Shown: piece by piece, positions 33,400-36,329 of the stretch
Numbering within the stretch: the stretch's first letter is position 1
Layout of the letters: every line of letters begins with the position of its first letter
Origin: Betaproteobacteria bacterium
GTDB taxonomy: Bacteria; Pseudomonadota; Gammaproteobacteria; Burkholderiales; Burkholderiaceae
Reading direction: 5' to 3'
Assembly (NCBI GenBank): GCA_947378095.1
Contig: CANCIL010000009.1
Location: 1-36,329, forward strand
DNA length: 36,329 bases
Translations under genes and position numbers: made by a program
The notes under the pieces: model-generated
Told to the model about the DNA's origin: nothing
Seen by the model: the letters and a program-made list of their open reading frames with translations, nothing else
The model's database searches: none

Positions 33400-35976
33400 T
33401 TAGACCGTTTTTTCTTGGCCGCCGGTTTCAACTAAAACCATTGGGCCTTCAGGCAGGCTTGCAGCAGGTTTTGGTGTTCTACCGAGATTTTCTACAATAG
33501 GTTCAGCCTTAATTTGGCCTTGGACTTCAGCATGCTTGCTAGAGTCAGTCGCGACCCAAATCATTCCTGCAGATTGCACAACACTATGAAGTGGAGTTTC
33601 TTCAAGCGCCTGGAAGGCCACTTTAGGAAGCTCTGGCATAGGCTTCACAATCACTTCAACTGTAGAAACTGCTGCTACTGCCACTGGTGCTGGAGCAGCT
33701 GCTGGAGTAGCGCGTGGCGCACGTGGCGCACGCGGTGCTCTTTCTTGTTTTTCAGTTACAGGTTTTGCGTTACCAAAACTATTGGAAAGATTTTGCATTG
33801 GCATAGTTGCTGACGCGCCTGCCATTCCAGATGGAGGTCCTGAGAAAGTAGGTGTATTGACTGCTGGAGTCGCAACTGCATCAGTAGCGCCTTCAGTACG
33901 TTCACCACGTTCACGTTGACCACGACCACGACCACGACGCTCTTCACCATCAGCACCCGTTGCTACATCAGCGCCTGGGGTTGCTTCCGTTGCTGGTGTG
34001 ACAGCTGCCGGAGTAGCTTGATTGCGAGCACCTTCTTGACGTTCTGGTTTTGGACCATTCTGGCTATTGCGATTGCGGTTATTGCGATTGCGGTTGCCGC
34101 CTTCGCTTGGGGCGCCTTCAGTGGCAACTACTGCTGCTGGTCGTTCCGCACGATCACCTCTATCGCCACGACGTCCGCGGTTACGGTTATTGCGATCACC
34201 ATTACGACCTTGATTGCGTCCGCGACTATTGCTTGGCGCTGGCTTCTCTTCTACTGCAGGGGCAGAGGAGAAGAGGCGCTTGATAAATCCAAATAAACCA
34301 CCAGAACTCTCTGTGACTACTGTTTCAGTGCGAGTAGGGCGTGGTTGGCTAATAGGTGCAGGTTGAGTTGGGGTAATGCCTTTAACAGCAGCTTCAGGAC
34401 GCACTTTAACGTCAGCATCTTTTTTGCTTACTGTTGTGTCTGTCTCGAGTTCGCGCGCAGCTTCTTCAGCCATGACATAACTTGCTTTTTGATCGTCAAG
34501 ACGTGGATCGTCGTGGCGTAAACGCTCAAGTTTGTAATGTGGAGTTTCAAGATGCTTATTTGGCACCATCAAGACGTTGACTTTGAAGCGTGTCTCAATC
34601 TTAATGACTTCAGCACGTTTTTCATTCAAGAGGAATGCAGCCACTTCAACTGGCACTTGAGTATGAATGGCGGCAGTGTTTTCTTTCATTGCCTCTTCTT
34701 GAATAATGCGCAGAACTTGCAATGCAGAAGATTCAGTATCGCGAATATGCCCTGTGCCATTACAGCGGGGGCAAGTAACGTGACTACCTTCAGATAATGC
34801 AGGGCGCAAACGTTGACGTGACATCTCCATCAAACCAAATTTGGAGATCTTGCCCATTTGGACACGTGCACGATCGTGACGCAAGGCATCGCGTAAGCGA
34901 TTCTCAACATCCTTCTGTGCTTTGCTTGACTCCATGTCAATGAAGTCAATGACGATGAGGCCGCCCAAGTCACGTAAACGTGCTTGACGCGCGATTTCAT
35001 CGGCAGCTTCTAAGTTTGTGCGGGTAGCAGTCTCTTCAATATCAGAGCCGCGAGTTGCGCGTGCAGAGTTCACGTCCACAGAAACTAGCGCTTCAGTGTG
35101 GTCAATCACAATGGCGCCACCAGAAGGTAAGGGCACAGTACGTGAATAAGCTGTTTCAATCTGATGCTCGATTTGGAAGCGTGAGAACAAAGGTACATCG
35201 TCTTGATAGCGCTTCACTCTTGGCAGATTATCTGGCATCACTACTGACATAAATGCAGCAGCTTGTTCGTAGATGTCATCGGTGTCGATGAGAATCTCGC
35301 CAATATCGGGCTGGAAATAATCACGGATCGCACGAATCACGAGACTGGATTCAAGGTAAATCAATAATGGAGCAGAGTTACCTTTAGCAGCCTCATCAAT
35401 GGCTTTCCATAATTGCATCAAATAGCTTAAGTCCCACTGTAGTTCAGTGGCATCACGTCCAATGCCGGCAGTGCGAGCAATAATGCTCATGCCATCTGGC
35501 ACTTCCAATTGAGACATGGCTTCACGGAGCTCTTGACGATCTTCACCTTCAATGCGACGAGAAACGCCGCCTCCGCGTGGGTTATTTGGCATGAGTACTA
35601 AATAACGTCCAGCCAGAGAGATAAAGGAGGTTAGCGCAGCGCCTTTTTGGCCGCGCTCTTCTTTTTCTACCTGAACAATAATTTCTTGACCTTCGCGCAG
35701 CGCATCCTTAATGGAGGCATTGCGGACATCTATACCTTCTTTGAAATAGCTGCGAGCCACTTCCTTGAATGGCAAAAAGCCGTGACGTTCTTCGCCGTAA
35801 TTGACAAAGCAGGCCTCAAGAGAGGGTTCAATGCGGGTAATAACACCTTTATAGATATTGCCTTTACGTTGTTCACGACCGGCAGCTTCGATATCAATAT
35901 CAATCAGTTTTTGACCATCAACGATGGCAACTCGCAACTCTTCTTGTTGAGTTGCATTAAACAACATGCGTTTCAT
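33400..35976 (-). CDS. rne: Ribonuclease E
   Basis: This 858-residue enzyme is the central mRNA-decay and rRNA/tRNA-processing endonuclease. The catalytic half has an S1 domain (about 35-125), the metal-binding Asp301 (SVDVNSARATRG) and Asp344 (IDFIDM) of the DNase-I-like site, and the zinc link Cys402-Cys405 (CPRCNGTGH). GGLFGFIKRLFSS (559-571) resembles the E. coli amphipathic membrane-targeting helix. The rest is disordered and Arg/Asn/Gly-rich (RNRN, APRAPR, RGRG repeats), an RNA- and partner-binding scaffold. It ends in ASLPEGPMVLVETGGQEKTV, a probable protein-docking motif. AGGAGA precedes ATG 35976. A long leader upstream suggests autoregulation. Confidence 0.97.
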   Translation of the reverse strand: MKRMLFNATQQEELRVAIVDGQKLIDIDIEAAGREQRKGNIYKGVITRIEPSLEACFVNYGEERHGFLPFKEVARSYFKEGIDVRNASIKDALREGQEIIVQVEKEERGQKGAALTSFISLAGRYLVLMPNNPRGGGVSRRIEGEDRQELREAMSQLEVPDGMSIIARTAGIGRDATELQWDLSYLMQLWKAIDEAAKGNSAPLLIYLESSLVIRAIRDYFQPDIGEILIDTDDIYEQAAAFMSVVMPDNLPRVKRYQDDVPLFSRFQIEHQIETAYSRTVPLPSGGAIVIDHTEALVSVDVNSARATRGSDIEETATRTNLEAADEIARQARLRDLGGLIVIDFIDMESSKAQKDVENRLRDALRHDRARVQMGKISKFGLMEMSRQRLRPALSEGSHVTCPRCNGTGHIRDTESSALQVLRIIQEEAMKENTAAIHTQVPVEVAAFLLNEKRAEVIKIETRFKVNVLMVPNKHLETPHYKLERLRHDDPRLDDQKASYVMAEEAARELETDTTVSKKDADVKVRPEAAVKGITPTQPAPISQPRPTRTETVVTESSGGLFGFIKRLFSSAPAVEEKPAPSNSRGRNQGRNGDRNNRNRGRRGDRGDRAERPAAVVATEGAPSEGGNRNRNNRNRNSQNGPKPERQEGARNQATPAAVTPATEATPGADVATGADGEERRGRGRGQRERGERTEGATDAVATPAVNTPTFSGPPSGMAGASATMPMQNLSNSFGNAKPVTEKQERAPRAPRAPRATPAAAPAPVAVAAVSTVEVIVKPMPELPKVAFQALEETPLHSVVQSAGMIWVATDSSKHAEVQGQIKAEPIVENLGRTPKPAASLPEGPMVLVETGGQEKTV
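33713..33739. repeat. 9-bp tandem repeat inside rne
   Basis: CGTGGCGCA occurs twice head to tail (33713-33721, 33722-33730), followed by a degenerate third copy (33731-33739). It encodes the Ala-Pro-Arg triplets of the disordered C-terminal scaffold. Confidence 0.8.
33918..33938. repeat. 6-bp tandem repeat inside rne
   Basis: GACCAC is repeated three times (33918-33935) and runs on into GACG. On the coding strand it gives the Arg-Gly run RRGRGRGQ of the RNase E tail. Confidence 0.75.
34066..34095. repeat. 15-bp perfect tandem duplication inside rne
   Basis: ATTGCGATTGCGGTT occurs twice in direct contact (34066-34080 and 34081-34095) with no mismatch. It encodes Asn-Arg repeats (NRNRN) in the disordered arginine-rich region. 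A multiple of three, it keeps frame and could vary in copy number by slippage. Confidence 0.85.
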
Positions 35977-36329
35977 AACACTCTCCTATGGGGGAGGGCG
36001 AAGTAAGCGCGCTGCGTTAGGGGACAAGTTAGATGCCGCTTGGGAGTAAGCCCATGGCGGTTTATGAGTGTGGATCTTGCTAATCTGAGCTTCTTTTGCT
36101 CAGTCCACCAAATTAACGTTCGGTTAAATCAGTGCCACACTTGACGATCGCCGCAGAGACCTCCTTTAGGTCATCAATGCAGGCGCGCGCCTAAAAACTG
36201 TCTTCTATCGCGGGTCGCGGCATACGGCACACCAACCCTGCGCCTCATTACAACGGGGGAGGGGCAACCCCGGGAGTCTTTTAAAGGGCGACTCCAAGCT
36301 CCACGATTCAAACCTGACTTCAGGTTGGT
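35977..36329 (-). promoter_or_regulatory. Long structured 5' leader of rne
   Basis: This gene-free stretch of about 350 bases is richer in G and C than the flanks, and I see no convincing gene in it. On the minus strand it holds several potential stems. 36321-36329 can pair with 36231-36240 over 9 bp with a bulge, or form a local 6-bp hairpin (36311-36316 with 36321-36326). 36273-36278 pairs with 36290-36295, and 36261-36264 with 36268-36271. 36181-36192 is a 12-base palindrome. 36158-36162 pairs with 36168-36172 and encloses AAAGGAGGT on the RNA. RNase E genes of other proteobacteria control their own mRNA through the 5' leader, which makes a similar role plausible. Confidence 0.5.

Noticed and set aside
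33916-34296. 126-codon plus-strand frame rich in Ser/Thr/Ile/Ala opposite rne
   Set aside because: It is the mirror image of the repetitive Arg/Asn-rich rne coding sequence; the composition follows from the repeats and there is no ribosome-binding site.
36181-36192. Palindrome AGGCGCGCGCCT as a protein operator
   Set aside because: It lies in the presumed transcribed rne leader among other stems and is more simply read as an RNA hairpin or GC-rich chance palindrome.
1-36329. Mobile element, phage, CRISPR, defence system, tRNA or rRNA
   Set aside because: I looked for transposase or integrase motifs, regularly spaced repeats, tRNA-like cloverleafs and toxin-antitoxin pairs; nothing convincing was found.

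Overview
The window looks like a housekeeping stretch of a betaproteobacterial chromosome, most likely Burkholderiales and a low-GC member such as Polynucleobacter. This is inference: it rests on gene order (rpsA-ihfB-lapB-ugd-hldE-hldD, rpsP-rimM-trmD-rplS, orn/mogA/pmbA, folA-thyA, moaA-mobA-moeA-rne), protein style, and a base composition that looks clearly lower in GC than Burkholderia or Ralstonia. I see no tRNA, rRNA, insertion sequence, prophage, toxin-antitoxin pair, CRISPR array or other obvious mobile system. Genes are packed tightly and the only gene-free stretch above 300 bases is the right end.

Layout. 1-7429 (+): the end of rpsA, ihfB, the LPS-assembly regulator lapB, then UDP-glucose dehydrogenase, the heptose kinase and the ADP-heptose epimerase, a secreted alpha/beta hydrolase, a ComEA-like DNA-binding protein and cysM; most of the first half is envelope/LPS biology. 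mltB (-) converges on cysM. 8737-14883 (+): an HDAC-like deacetylase, an acyl-CoA ligase, both ETF subunits and a long (595 aa) acyl-CoA dehydrogenase, which read as an acid-activation/oxidation module. Two small envelope proteins follow on the minus strand. 16139-18339 (+) is the classical trmD operon, followed by a CoA-type Nudix hydrolase and a CbiB/AmpE-like membrane protein. rsgA and an M48 membrane protease (-), orn (+), mogA (-), pmbA (+) and a Tat-exported TRAP binding protein (+) come next. folA, thyA, a thioredoxin-reductase-like ferredoxin-NADP reductase and a 7Fe ferredoxin are on the minus strand, then a D-2-hydroxyacid dehydrogenase (+). The right end is a minus-strand molybdenum-cofactor operon (moaA-mobA-moeA plus a small membrane protein) and RNase E with a long structured leader.

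No undescribed multi-gene system is visible. The most interesting signals are regulatory. (i) At five genes (cysM, the Nudix gene, M48, mogA, pmbA) a TANNNT -10-like box sits exactly 6 nt before the ATG with no Shine-Dalgarno sequence, suggesting leaderless mRNAs; two further genes show a similar box at 7 nt. The mogA/pmbA pair has two such boxes back to back in a 26-bp divergent gap. (ii) The rne leader is GC-rich, with mutually exclusive pairings, a perfect SD-like sequence inside a hairpin and a small upstream ORF. (iii) A long hairpin with a UUCG-type loop separates rpsP from rimM, where ribosomal-protein and modification-enzyme expression must diverge.
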